From positions 4,747,501 through 4,811,500 of the forward strand of contig NZ_AYTM02000002.1 in the NCBI RefSeq assembly GCF_000507185.2: 64,000 nt of DNA, given 5' to 3'. Position 1 is the first letter of the stretch. Every line of letters starts with the position of its first letter. The notes below the pieces were generated by a model. It saw only the letters and a program-made list of their open reading frames with translations. It searched no databases and was not told the DNA's origin. This DNA is from Pseudomonas syringae KCTC 12500 (GTDB taxonomy: Bacteria > Pseudomonadota > Gammaproteobacteria > Pseudomonadales > Pseudomonadaceae). Shown here piece by piece: positions 26,701 to 34,738 of the stretch. A program made the position numbers and the translations under genes.

Positions 26701-28967
26701 CCGCGCCGCGTTCAAGCGATGCGCGCATGGAAAGTGCGGGGGATGGCGCGCTTATGCTGTTCATGCACGCGCAGGATGGCGAGGGCGAAGGCTTGTTTCC
26801 GCCAACAGACGATTTCGTTTATCCAATACCTGATGATCGCGGGGCAGACAATCAGCCAGCATACGGCACGGTGTTGATGCTCGCGCAAAAGACCCTGTCG
26901 ATGATCGAACGTGAACGCTTGCAGATGCTGGACACCCTGAAGTTTACCGGTGGGCGCGTATTTGAACCGCTTGAGCAGCATCGCGCACATGACCTGCTGT
27001 TGTTTGGCAGTCTTCGTGCAACACAGGCCAGCATTACGCCAATGTTCTCGACCCTGGCGGCCGGGCAGACCCAGCGTTTCGTCCTGCGCAACTCACAAGG
27101 CGAAGAAATACCGGCCACCAGTTGGAGTGCGTTAAGCATTCAAAGCCACGTGGCTGCCGGAAGCGGCAGCATCTCTTCCAGCGGCGTTTACACAGCAGCG
27201 GATCTTGAGGCGATCGGCCATGACGCGATTCGCGTGGTGATCACCGCCGCCTATCAAGAGTCAGGCGCTGTCGTCAAGGTCTCGGCGCTGGTCAGTGTGG
27301 TATCACGGAGCATGGAGTTGGTGCCGCGTGTAACGGTAGTACCGGGAGGGGCTACGCTGCAAACGGTCTCTCTGGCTGCTTCGACGCTTGACGGCAGCCC
27401 GGTGAGCTGGACGCTGCTGGGTGCTGAGCTTGGCAGGTTGAGTCAGGCCGACAAGGGCGCGCTCTTCAGTCCAGACGCCAGGTCCGGGAAAAGAGCGCTG
27501 GCCGTGCAACAGATCGAGGCGTTGGGCAATGATTATGGCATCGCTACCGTGCTTGTCGCCAATGGGCAACAAATGCTGCGCATCGAGCCGGCTTTCGTCC
27601 CCAGAGCAAGGCCAATGGTGGCGGTGCAGTTACAGGATGACCGTGCACTGCTGCCCGGTCTTGAGCGACGCTGGAAGGTGGTGGGCGGACCAGGCACGGT
27701 CGATCGGCAGGGGCTTTTCATGCCGCCCGACCAGACGCTTGTCGCCAGCAGCGTGGTGAGCTGTGAAGTGGTGAACAACGGGGTGGTTCTTGCGTGTGGC
27801 TATAGCGTCATCGAATTGTCTGAAGTGATCGACGAAGGTCGTTGGGAAGAAATGTCGATGTTCACCGTTACGGTCCCCGGCACGTCGTCGCCTGACCACA
27901 GGACGGGTAGTCTGTACCCCAACGGTTATCAGCAGCTCAGGCTGCAGGTCAAGACCCAGGTGATGCCGGTGGACGGTGTCGATTACCAGCTGAGCCCCAC
28001 CGAAATGGCTTCCATGCGTCTGGTAGACGATATCACCGGACAAAACATCGAGTCAGTGCTCCCCACTCTGGACGGCATGCCCGAAGGTGATGACCAGGCT
28101 TGGCGCGTGCGTAAACAACATAACCGCTTCGAGTTGTCCGGGGCTGGCGTTTTCGCTGCTGAGTCGGGTCTGGATGTTCCACGGCCAGTCGCCCAGGACT
28201 TCTACCTGCATAGTCGGGCAGAACCCGGTTTCAGCGGTGTTTTCTATGCGACCTTTCAGGATGACAACGGCAAGTGGTGGACCTCGGTGCAGTACGAAGA
28301 GGTTAACAGCAAGGTCGAAATCAACCCGCGACGTTTGCCCACGTTCGATACCCGCAATTACACCTTCATTCCGAAACGTCTGGATAACAATGGCACAGAT
28401 CCTTCGGTTGATCCGCCTCCAGAAGGCTCTCCAGATGATCCTTTCGATTTGCACTTCAATACCACCGATTACTGGAAGCTGAATGTCACTAACCCCGATA
28501 CCCAGCAAGAGGTAAAGTTCGAGACGCTGAAGTTTCTGCCCTCCAGGCCCGGCAGTGACGTGATCAATACCTCGATCATTCTCTGGGAGAGCGAGCAGGC
28601 AGCAGAAGTAATGTTCAGTTGGACGGGGTTTATCTTCGACGACCCGGCGGTCAAAGGCGATGTGAGCAAGGTGCGCTTTGACGAAGCGCTCAAGGATGTG
28701 ATGGGGAACGTTCACACGTTGGACATTGACGTCGATACGTCCGTATTCGAGACCGGCAAACTGATTATCAGCCTGCATCGCCTCCGGGGCCTTACATATA
28801 TCCCGGAAGGTGATCCCGCCCGCGACAAGTTGATGAGCGTACTGGTAGTCCTGTTGATCGATAAGCAGGGCAATGCCCATAAACGGCGAATCAGTTTTCT
28901 GCCCAGCGGCTCCGGCAGGCGCAACCGCCTCATGCATACCTTGTATTCGGAAACCCGGCCTCAATGA
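23769..28967 (+). CDS. Giant P47/TULIP-like protein P47L2 with duplicated modules (tentative)
   Basis: A 1732-residue protein. The start is ATG 23769, with AGGAGGT 6 nt upstream; an ATG at 23739 has none. The first copy (about 1-770) parallels P47L1 over its whole length: LLAWMKN, RGWDAIIALDGDKVNEL, KGALLLFTT, FRYLIPND, YSATAVFS, DLAVFGRIDPG, MYTAPA and SPLIQVCN, then a domain ending HLILPLPLSD. A second, more diverged copy follows (about 780-1370): RSDLNRHMEQQYIERY, DGALMLFMH, FVYPIPDD, DLLLFGSLR and SSGVYTAAD. The last 360 residues form a different acidic domain with an Asp/Pro-rich linker (SVDPPPEGSPDDPF). No signal peptide, transmembrane segment or catalytic motif is evident. Its size and placement before a lipoprotein and RHS2 suggest a structural or membrane-interacting part of a toxin-like assembly. 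Confidence 0.55.
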   Translation: MAGYSAESLLAWMKNTTRLRGWDAIIALDGDKVNELLDYLYQKSVAQGLSRPVPDGSIAIPDTHDSHFFSGCVLGAPTLSFKHSALEHSLLAWRISVIAGLHTVLENVQGRHNVHRIATYDPLNAPHLDFDLQMSSQSADLVVDLGLAENLTLDFPGGTTEQSKVGEFFQGWLTNPENPQQLFRLGIFNEQSNELLNVRRIDVRSQLESSDATSVHKKGALLLFTTMEYGVSGGIPGDESDFRYLIPNDAQLSYSATAVFSSHALHRAAFGHAVMQMLQAPDFSFIVSEDKPLQRMVARAGTFAVPAGDYRSAEYVFESEPFSVQAFNTQHPLTIDFEYTQTMQTWEFPCTLGFRYRALDSDQWQSHNATFNISLKHEFHLIESESDDQAMEGQLYAPYLFDHEVSAVPGTLDNLSAGELEQINGFVAYTVKHALLQGLSKTLDATGAERFLGGWLLPDEQVLQPVLKRLPYDLAVFGRIDPGASTFSIVEQQALIGMGETLQFTTRPAREGLIWSRTNAVDGDTEGPGEIDTQGMYTAPAALPVRQGFQRVLIKATDPVSGHCSTALLTVMASSVSVSPLIQVCNYGERIALSARSSRTTPLKWTVVDPVPGQSGTLEDGIDAPHEKFYIAGPGGAGNTYVLDTITVSDDQHTQSIQVLVLRHSPMLPITLVSVNDQRAELKVVVNGRVLPVTWSWSGPGWIDPEGVYSSDANAPERFVVVFAELFDDILGMMAGHLILPLPLSDSTGALQALTGQPALGTAGTAMPRSLSGIVQRAGAGAGALTQGWGAVAVVSRSDLNRHMEQQYIERYQELDFLPLFTGDIVVDERQGDTVRLKQVELGVPVLSFLPESPGYSSVLVTMHIVSGRYSGLHQPQGSATTVSGSFIISEPMGFRLAMTVDLFVGEEGHVLLDLAGGAGVACNLGGVDEAINQQLADFFAQEFKQIALHRRVFSVLQAQLNRYHVQTPGSLRLLARAAPRSSDARMESAGDGALMLFMHAQDGEGEGLFPPTDDFVYPIPDDRGADNQPAYGTVLMLAQKTLSMIERERLQMLDTLKFTGGRVFEPLEQHRAHDLLLFGSLRATQASITPMFSTLAAGQTQRFVLRNSQGEEIPATSWSALSIQSHVAAGSGSISSSGVYTAADLEAIGHDAIRVVITAAYQESGAVVKVSALVSVVSRSMELVPRVTVVPGGATLQTVSLAASTLDGSPVSWTLLGAELGRLSQADKGALFSPDARSGKRALAVQQIEALGNDYGIATVLVANGQQMLRIEPAFVPRARPMVAVQLQDDRALLPGLERRWKVVGGPGTVDRQGLFMPPDQTLVASSVVSCEVVNNGVVLACGYSVIELSEVIDEGRWEEMSMFTVTVPGTSSPDHRTGSLYPNGYQQLRLQVKTQVMPVDGVDYQLSPTEMASMRLVDDITGQNIESVLPTLDGMPEGDDQAWRVRKQHNRFELSGAGVFAAESGLDVPRPVAQDFYLHSRAEPGFSGVFYATFQDDNGKWWTSVQYEEVNSKVEINPRRLPTFDTRNYTFIPKRLDNNGTDPSVDPPPEGSPDDPFDLHFNTTDYWKLNVTNPDTQQEVKFETLKFLPSRPGSDVINTSIILWESEQAAEVMFSWTGFIFDDPAVKGDVSKVRFDEALKDVMGNVHTLDIDVDTSVFETGKLIISLHRLRGLTYIPEGDPARDKLMSVLVVLLIDKQGNAHKRRISFLPSGSGRRNRLMHTLYSETRPQ

Positions 28968-29003
28968 GGCATTGACGCAACAAATTGACAGGGAGTCATC
29001 ACC

Positions 29004-29489
29004 ATGAATGCGCTGAATAAAACCCTCGCGTACCTGGCTCTTGCGGGGTTGGCAGGCTGTACGTTAGTCCCGTCCCACAGGCCCGTACCCAAGCCCCCGG
29101 CAGAGCCGGTTCGTCTCATCATGCTCGCAGAAACCTCCGATGGCGGCGGCAAGAACTGCACGTTTGTCGCCAAGGACGACGTGGTTCGTCTCAACAAGGG
29201 TGATCATGAATGCACAAACGATCAGATGAGTTTTATAAAGCTGGATAACGTGCGTTCGGCCATGAAGATACTCCTGGAGTCCAGAGATTGCGATGATTCG
29301 GGAGGCTGGGTATTTGGACTCGAAACCTATATCGACCCCGTTACAACAGTCTGGATCTCCATCGACCAGCTCAGAGGCAAACCGGTCGACAGCATTATCA
29401 CTCGCGGCGTTGTTTTGACCAAGGCGTATAGCGGGGGTGAAAACATAAAAGGCAAGTTGTCCTGCGTGCGTGTCGATGTATCGGATTAG
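29004..29489 (+). CDS. Small lipoprotein of the RHS2 operon
   Basis: A 161-residue predicted lipoprotein with a signal peptide and lipobox LAGLAGC (Cys19), then a Pro-rich linker and a compact domain with four further cysteines (KNCTF, HECTND, SRDCDDS, LSCVR) that could form two disulfides. There is no Asp at +2 (the residue after Cys is Thr), consistent with outer-membrane sorting. GGGAG lies upstream of the ATG. It lies between P47L2 (36 bp) and RHS2 (96 bp). I recognise no family. It could be an envelope-located partner or a protective protein for the RHS/P47-like products; that is speculation from position. Confidence 0.75.
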   Translation: MNALNKTLAYLALAGLAGCTLVPSHRPVPKPPAEPVRLIMLAETSDGGGKNCTFVAKDDVVRLNKGDHECTNDQMSFIKLDNVRSAMKILLESRDCDDSGGWVFGLETYIDPVTTVWISIDQLRGKPVDSIITRGVVLTKAYSGGENIKGKLSCVRVDVSD

Positions 29490-29525
29490 CCCTCAGCACA
29501 ACCGGACCTGTCAGGCCAACGTGTT

Positions 29526-29552
29526 AATCGTCACCCGCATGGGGTGACGGTT
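29526..29552 (+). terminator. Hairpin between the lipoprotein and RHS2
   Basis: CGTCACCC and GGGTGACG are perfect 8-bp arms around a 5-nt loop, and AAU/GUU (with U.G) extends the stem to 11 bp in RNA. There is no T-run. It is 33 bp before the RHS2 start and may dampen read-through or protect the upstream mRNA end. Confidence 0.5.
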
Positions 29553-29585
29553 ATCCCACTCTATAAAGTTCGAGGTTCATGAATC

Positions 29586-32500
29586 ATGACAGCATCGACT
29601 TCCGTACACTCCAACGCGTTCAACTTCCTGAGTTATGTACAGAGCGGCGTTGACCCCCGTACCGGGCAATATACGGTGGCGATTACCTTGCCCGACGTCA
29701 AGACCAACGGATTACGTGGCCCGGGCGTGCCGCTGGCACTCAACTATAACCCTCTCAACCGACAGGACAGCGGCTTTGGTCTGGGCTGGAATCTGCAATT
29801 GTCGCAGTACGATCCGGGTAGCCAGATCATATCGCTGAGCAGCGGTGAGACATTCAAGGTCGATGGCACCGGCGACGGCCAGATGCTGATGTCGGAAAAG
29901 AAAATCGACAGCTTTCACTTTTACAAGGAGGACGAGACCCACTACCGGGTGATGCACAAGTCGGGTCTGGTGGAGCAGCTTGAAATGCGTGGCAGCGGGA
30001 CCAACAGAGTCGCGCTGCCGGTGCGCGTACTTGCTCCTGAAGGTCACAGCGTCACACTGGATTACACCTCTTTCGGCGGGCATCAGATGCTCAGCGAAAT
30101 CAAGGATGACTCGGGCCAGATATTGCTCGGTGTCAGCCGCGAAGAGACAGCGGTGAAGCTGCGTATGACCACTGGCGAGGAACCGGATGCGACATTCGTA
30201 ATGGTGCTGGGCGGATCGGATCACCGTGTCGATCGTATCGAATTGCCGACTGACAATGCGGCCTCCTGGCGTTTTGCATACAGTCGGATCCGTGACCATT
30301 TGTGCATGACGTCGGTGGAAACACCCGTCGGCGGTCGGGAGGAGATCTTTTACACCGACAGCGGCCATCAGTTTCCTGCCAAGGCGGCACGTGACCCTTT
30401 GCCCCGAGTCACGCGTCATCGCACAACGCCCGGATTCGGTCAGGCACAAATGGACGTCCATTACACCTATCAGGACAGCGCCGGGCGCCAGCGCAACTTT
30501 CTGGGCGCCGGGCTGGATATCGCCTGGGAAGATAACGGTCTGGACAATCTGTATCGATATCTCGGGGCGGAGCCGTATGAGTATTCGTCGACTGAGACAT
30601 TGCGTGTTCAGGTTGCAGGCGAGGCTGACGCCGAGCGCAGCATCGAACGGACGTTCAACCAGTTTCACCTGCTTACTCGAGAAACCACGCGCAAGAACCT
30701 TACGGTCATGCAGGTGGACACTCGCTACTACATCGAGCCGGGGCAACCCTTTTTGACTCAGCCCGCCTATTGTCAGTTACCCAAAGAGGTCGAGACCACC
30801 TGGCGGCTGTCATCAGACGGCAGTGTGCCGCGCAGTGAAGTCGTCAGCAGCACCTATGACAAGCACGGCAACCTGCTCACTCAGACTCAGGCCAACGGTG
30901 TGGTCGAGGTCAGTGAGTGGTATCCGGCCGACGGTGAGGACGGATGCCCGCCAGACCCTGAAGGCTTCGTGCGCTGGATGAAAAGCAGCCAGGTTATTCC
31001 TGCGGCATCCGGCTACGGCGATGCTCCGGTCCTGATCACCCGTTATCGTTACCTGGCATTGCCTGCGGTGGATGGCGGTCAGCTGCAGGAATGGCTTGCA
31101 CCGCAAAGCGAGGCGTTACTGATGCAGGCCGCTGATGATGAGCACGAGCAGCGCCTCACCACCTATGAATACTTCAATGAGCCGAACAACGCACTCCTGC
31201 ACGGCCGGCTCAAACTGCAACGGGTGATCATGGGTGAGAATGCAACCAGCACAGAGTATGCCTACAGCACCCCTGACAGCGAGATTTATGGCAAGACTGT
31301 GTTGCAAACCGAACAGACCGTGACCGGCTTCGATAACACGAAGAAGGTCATTACGCTGGAGGACTCTTTGCTCAACGGCGAACCCTTGCTCAATCGCGAC
31401 GACAACAACGTGGAAATCCGTTATGTCTACGACAGTCTGCGCCGTGTACTGAGTGAAACCGTGGCGCCAGATGATGATCTCTATAAGGCGACCAGAAGTT
31501 ATGAGTATCGCCTATGTGCCAAGGCCACTGATCAGGCCATGCAGACGCTCATCGACGTCAAGAAGGTAAAAACCTGCAGTCACTTCGATGGCCTCAACCG
31601 GGTTATCTACGAGGAGCGGGATGACGCAGATACCCCTGCACGTATCGACATACCGCGACAGACCTACGCTGCCGTTTATGACGCATGGGGGCTGATGATC
31701 AGCGAAACCGAATTCGACTGGCTGGATGAGCAAAACCTGGCTCTGAAGAGCCTCTTCGAATACGACGATTGGGGCGAACAGCGTTCCGTCACCGGGCCGG
31801 ATAACGTCAAGACGGTCGAAGAGACCGACCCCATTGGTACGTCGCAATCGCAAGGGCCAATTCAGCGTAGCTGGATCGAGGGCCCCGGTGGCGTCGGCAA
31901 GAGCGAGTTCACCGAGTCCTGGATGAGCCTGTTCGAACAGCCGACCCGTAGTGAGCGCCTGGATCAGGCGGGCAACTCGGTCAGTCTGAGCCAGTACCAT
32001 TACGACGGTCTTGGCCGCCGTGTCGAGGAAGTTATCGGGGTGGCAAACGGCGGCCGGCGCACCACCTATCTCTATGACGTCTTCGATCGGGTGATCGAGT
32101 CCACATTGCCAAGCCGGGCGATCGTACGTCGCAGTTATGCAAGCCACAGCAGCGAAGACTTGCCCGTCAGTATCGGCATCGAGCACAACGGCAAAAGCAT
32201 TGTGCTGGGAGAGCAGGCGTTCGACGGGCTGGATCGCCTGGTCACGTCTGTCACCGGGGGGCGTAAACGTACGCTTGTTTACGACCCCGGTCTGCTGCAA
32301 CCCAAAACGGTAACTCTGCCCAGCAAGCGGAAAATCGACTATGAATACAAGCCCCAGGTGGGCGATGAGCCGTGGCGCAGGGTGCAGTCCGAAGCGGAGC
32401 CTGAACCTCAAACCACCTGCAAGGCCGGTCTGCCGAAAGAGTCCGCGACGACGCCAGCGCCTGGCAAGACTGCGGAGCCGGGTGTGGCTGCCGATTACAG

Positions 32501-34391
32501 TTACGATCGGCAGAACGCCCGTCTGATTCATTCCGAGGAGCAGGGCGAGATACTGGATCGCGCTTATTACAGTACCGGCTCGCTGAAAAGCGAGACGCGC
32601 ACCTCTGCTGGCAAAGCCTACGAGATGTTTTACAGCTACAGCCGACAGGGCCTGTTGCTGTCTTACACCGATGTGCTGGGGCAGGAGCAGGTCAATCGTT
32701 ATGACAACTGCGGTCGTCTTTACGAAACTTCGCTGGGTGAGGTGTATTCAACGTTCGACTATGACACTGCCTTTGGTCGGCTCGCAAAAATCACCACCAC
32801 CGACAAGACCGACGGCAGCCGCGAGAGAACCGTCGCGATCAGCCTTGAATATGATGATCTGGGACGGGAAGTCAGTCGTGTATTCGACCTCAATGGTGTC
32901 AAGCAGCAGATGGTTCAGGTCTATGACGATGTGGATAACATGGTCCAGCGTACCCTGAGCCAGGGCACGGAAATACTCCGTGACGAAAACTACAAGTACG
33001 ATGCCTCCGGCCGCCTGACTCAATATCAATGCACTGGCACTCAGCGGCCGGTGGACCCCTATGGCAGGACTCTCCTGACGCAGAACTTCACTTTCGATGG
33101 CGCGAACAACCTGACGGTCGTCACGACCAGCTTCGATGGCGGTACCAACAACGCTCGGTATTTTTACGAAGGTGACGATCCCGTGCAGTTGAGCCGGGTA
33201 ACAAACAGTAACCACGCGCACTACCCGCCTGAAATCAAGCTTCACTATGACCTGGACGGCAATCTGGACATCGACGAAGCCGGGCGCACGCTTAAATACG
33301 ACCCCCTCGGCCGCCTGATCGAAGTAGGCACGCCCTCAGCCGGCATTCACTACCAGTATGACCCCCAGGACCAACTGACAGGGGAGACCCGCGGAGAGGA
33401 CAGGGACCTGCGCTTCTATCGTGACGGGGAGCTGGCCAATCAACTCGGTAGCCATGTCCAGAGCACCTTCATGCGTGGCGACGACTACCTGCTGGCCGAA
33501 CAGCAGATCGATCGGACGGTGCTGCTTGCTACCAACGACAGTGACAGCGTGCTCGGTGAAGTCGATGCCAACGGGATCAATCGGAGGTGGTATACGGCCT
33601 ACGGCCACGCCAGCGGTGAAGACGCCCCACTTGGCAAACTGGGGTTCAACGGCGAACTGGCCGAGGCGGATACCGGCTGGCAAATGCTGGGCAATGGCTA
33701 TCGTGCCTACAGCCCGGTGTTGATGCGCTTCAACAGCCCTGATAGCTGGAGCCCGTTTGGCGAGGGCGGGGTGAATGGGTATGCGTATGTCGAGGGGGAT
33801 CCTGTGAACAGCGTGGATCCGTCGGGGCATAGTATCGTGGGGACGATAATAAGGCGTCTGTCCGCGCGTCTTAGTACGGATCCGAGGGTAATAAAATCTG
33901 TCCCGGAGGCTTTGCGTCTCAACACCAAAGGGGGAGCTGTTCACCTGAGAAAGATAACCCCCAATACTGCGAAAAGGCTTGAAAAGAGATCTATAGCAAA
34001 GGGGCTGGATAGGGACGCAGCAAAGCGTCAACTTGAACAACAGACGAGAAGACTTGACAACGCTAAGGCGGTACAAAGGAATACGGGTAGGGCAGTGCCG
34101 AGCAGGATTGAAAATGATTACGAACAAGCGAAGAACTTATATAACCAGTACGAACAATTATATACCGAAGCAAAAGCGGATTTTGTGTATGCAAACAGAA
34201 AAATAGGTAAGCGTGCTATCACTAAAGAGGCGCGAGCGAATTTAAAGCTTCAGGAGAAAGAAATTGATGTTAATCAGGCTATCACTGCTCAACAACAAAG
34301 GATAGAGCTGGGTAAAAGACTGGCGAAGCCCAGTGACATAAGACTCCCCGAAGGAGATACAAAACGTTTCTTGGGTTATAATCCTGATTAG
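29586..34391 (+). CDS. RHS-repeat protein RHS2 (TccC-like polymorphic toxin candidate)
   Basis: A 1601-residue protein, paralogous to RHS1 from the first residues (TASTSVHSNAFNF) to the core end. It has the RHS/SpvB-like N-terminus (SGVDPRTGQY, GFGLGWNLQLSQ), numerous YD repeats (YDGLGRRVE, YDRQNARL, YDPLGRLIE) and a core ending MLGNGYRAYSPVLMRFNSPD and VDPSGHS near residue 1416. A 186-residue tail follows that is unrelated to the RHS1 tail: very basic, rich in K, R, Q, E with predicted coiled coil, AT-richer and different in codon use from the core. No toxin family is recognised. It is the last gene of the operon, followed only by a terminator-like hairpin and a convergent regulator, so no cognate immunity gene is adjacent. 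The ribosome site is modest (GAGG, 11 nt). Confidence 0.9.
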   Translation: MTASTSVHSNAFNFLSYVQSGVDPRTGQYTVAITLPDVKTNGLRGPGVPLALNYNPLNRQDSGFGLGWNLQLSQYDPGSQIISLSSGETFKVDGTGDGQMLMSEKKIDSFHFYKEDETHYRVMHKSGLVEQLEMRGSGTNRVALPVRVLAPEGHSVTLDYTSFGGHQMLSEIKDDSGQILLGVSREETAVKLRMTTGEEPDATFVMVLGGSDHRVDRIELPTDNAASWRFAYSRIRDHLCMTSVETPVGGREEIFYTDSGHQFPAKAARDPLPRVTRHRTTPGFGQAQMDVHYTYQDSAGRQRNFLGAGLDIAWEDNGLDNLYRYLGAEPYEYSSTETLRVQVAGEADAERSIERTFNQFHLLTRETTRKNLTVMQVDTRYYIEPGQPFLTQPAYCQLPKEVETTWRLSSDGSVPRSEVVSSTYDKHGNLLTQTQANGVVEVSEWYPADGEDGCPPDPEGFVRWMKSSQVIPAASGYGDAPVLITRYRYLALPAVDGGQLQEWLAPQSEALLMQAADDEHEQRLTTYEYFNEPNNALLHGRLKLQRVIMGENATSTEYAYSTPDSEIYGKTVLQTEQTVTGFDNTKKVITLEDSLLNGEPLLNRDDNNVEIRYVYDSLRRVLSETVAPDDDLYKATRSYEYRLCAKATDQAMQTLIDVKKVKTCSHFDGLNRVIYEERDDADTPARIDIPRQTYAAVYDAWGLMISETEFDWLDEQNLALKSLFEYDDWGEQRSVTGPDNVKTVEETDPIGTSQSQGPIQRSWIEGPGGVGKSEFTESWMSLFEQPTRSERLDQAGNSVSLSQYHYDGLGRRVEEVIGVANGGRRTTYLYDVFDRVIESTLPSRAIVRRSYASHSSEDLPVSIGIEHNGKSIVLGEQAFDGLDRLVTSVTGGRKRTLVYDPGLLQPKTVTLPSKRKIDYEYKPQVGDEPWRRVQSEAEPEPQTTCKAGLPKESATTPAPGKTAEPGVAADYSYDRQNARLIHSEEQGEILDRAYYSTGSLKSETRTSAGKAYEMFYSYSRQGLLLSYTDVLGQEQVNRYDNCGRLYETSLGEVYSTFDYDTAFGRLAKITTTDKTDGSRERTVAISLEYDDLGREVSRVFDLNGVKQQMVQVYDDVDNMVQRTLSQGTEILRDENYKYDASGRLTQYQCTGTQRPVDPYGRTLLTQNFTFDGANNLTVVTTSFDGGTNNARYFYEGDDPVQLSRVTNSNHAHYPPEIKLHYDLDGNLDIDEAGRTLKYDPLGRLIEVGTPSAGIHYQYDPQDQLTGETRGEDRDLRFYRDGELANQLGSHVQSTFMRGDDYLLAEQQIDRTVLLATNDSDSVLGEVDANGINRRWYTAYGHASGEDAPLGKLGFNGELAEADTGWQMLGNGYRAYSPVLMRFNSPDSWSPFGEGGVNGYAYVEGDPVNSVDPSGHSIVGTIIRRLSARLSTDPRVIKSVPEALRLNTKGGAVHLRKITPNTAKRLEKRSIAKGLDRDAAKRQLEQQTRRLDNAKAVQRNTGRAVPSRIENDYEQAKNLYNQYEQLYTEAKADFVYANRKIGKRAITKEARANLKLQEKEIDVNQAITAQQQRIELGKRLAKPSDIRLPEGDTKRFLGYNPD

Positions 34392-34410
34392 TAACATGGG
34401 GCTTTAGCAT

Positions 34411-34444
34411 AACCGGTCAACGACCTACCTGCCGTTGCCCGGTT
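34411..34444. terminator. Terminator-like hairpin after RHS2
   Basis: AACCGG-t-CAACG (34411-34422) and CGTTG-c-CCGGTT (34433-34444) form a 12-bp stem with one mismatch and a 10-nt loop, followed by TAAACC. It lies between convergent genes and probably serves the RHS2 operon. Confidence 0.5.
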
Positions 34445-34474
34445 TAAACCAGACGCTTGAAGTACGTTTGTATA

Positions 34475-34738
34475 TCACTCCACCAAAATCACCCCCTGCC
34501 TGATCGCCATCACCAATGCCGCCTTCAATGACGTCACCCCGAACTTGCGGCGGATATTGCTGGTATGAAAGTGCACGGTCGCTTCCGAGCACCCTTGTAT
34601 TCGGGATATCTCCCAGGCGGATTTGCCGATCGCCACCCATTCCAGGACTTGTCGTTCCTTGACAGTCAGCTGGACGGTGGCGGGGGGGGCTGGGGAGGGC
34701 GGCGTGGTGCCGGGTGGTTTTCCATTGTCGCGAAGCAT
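34475..34738 (-). CDS. Stand-alone LuxR-type HTH regulator (87 residues)
   Basis: A small DNA-binding protein. The start is ATG 34738, with AAGGA 7 nt upstream; an in-frame extension to 34981 would be Cys/Arg-rich and overlap the kdpF start, so it is rejected. A short Pro-rich leader (about 1-22) is followed by a complete LuxR_C-like HTH ([21 protein letters not shown], then [18 protein letters not shown]). The sequence resembles the C-terminal domain of quorum-sensing LuxR proteins, but the acyl-homoserine-lactone or receiver domain is missing. It is convergent with RHS2 and divergent from kdpF. It could bind the lux-box-like dyad at 19266-19281; that link is speculative. Confidence 0.8.
   Translation of the reverse strand: MLRDNGKPPGTTPPSPAPPATVQLTVKERQVLEWVAIGKSAWEISRIQGCSEATVHFHTSNIRRKFGVTSLKAALVMAIRQGVILVE

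Noticed and set aside
14023..34391. Idea that a complete Tc toxin (TcA/TcB/TcC) is present
   Set aside because: Only TccC-like RHS proteins are seen. No TcdA-like or TcdB/SpvB-type large subunit gene with the expected features occurs in the window.
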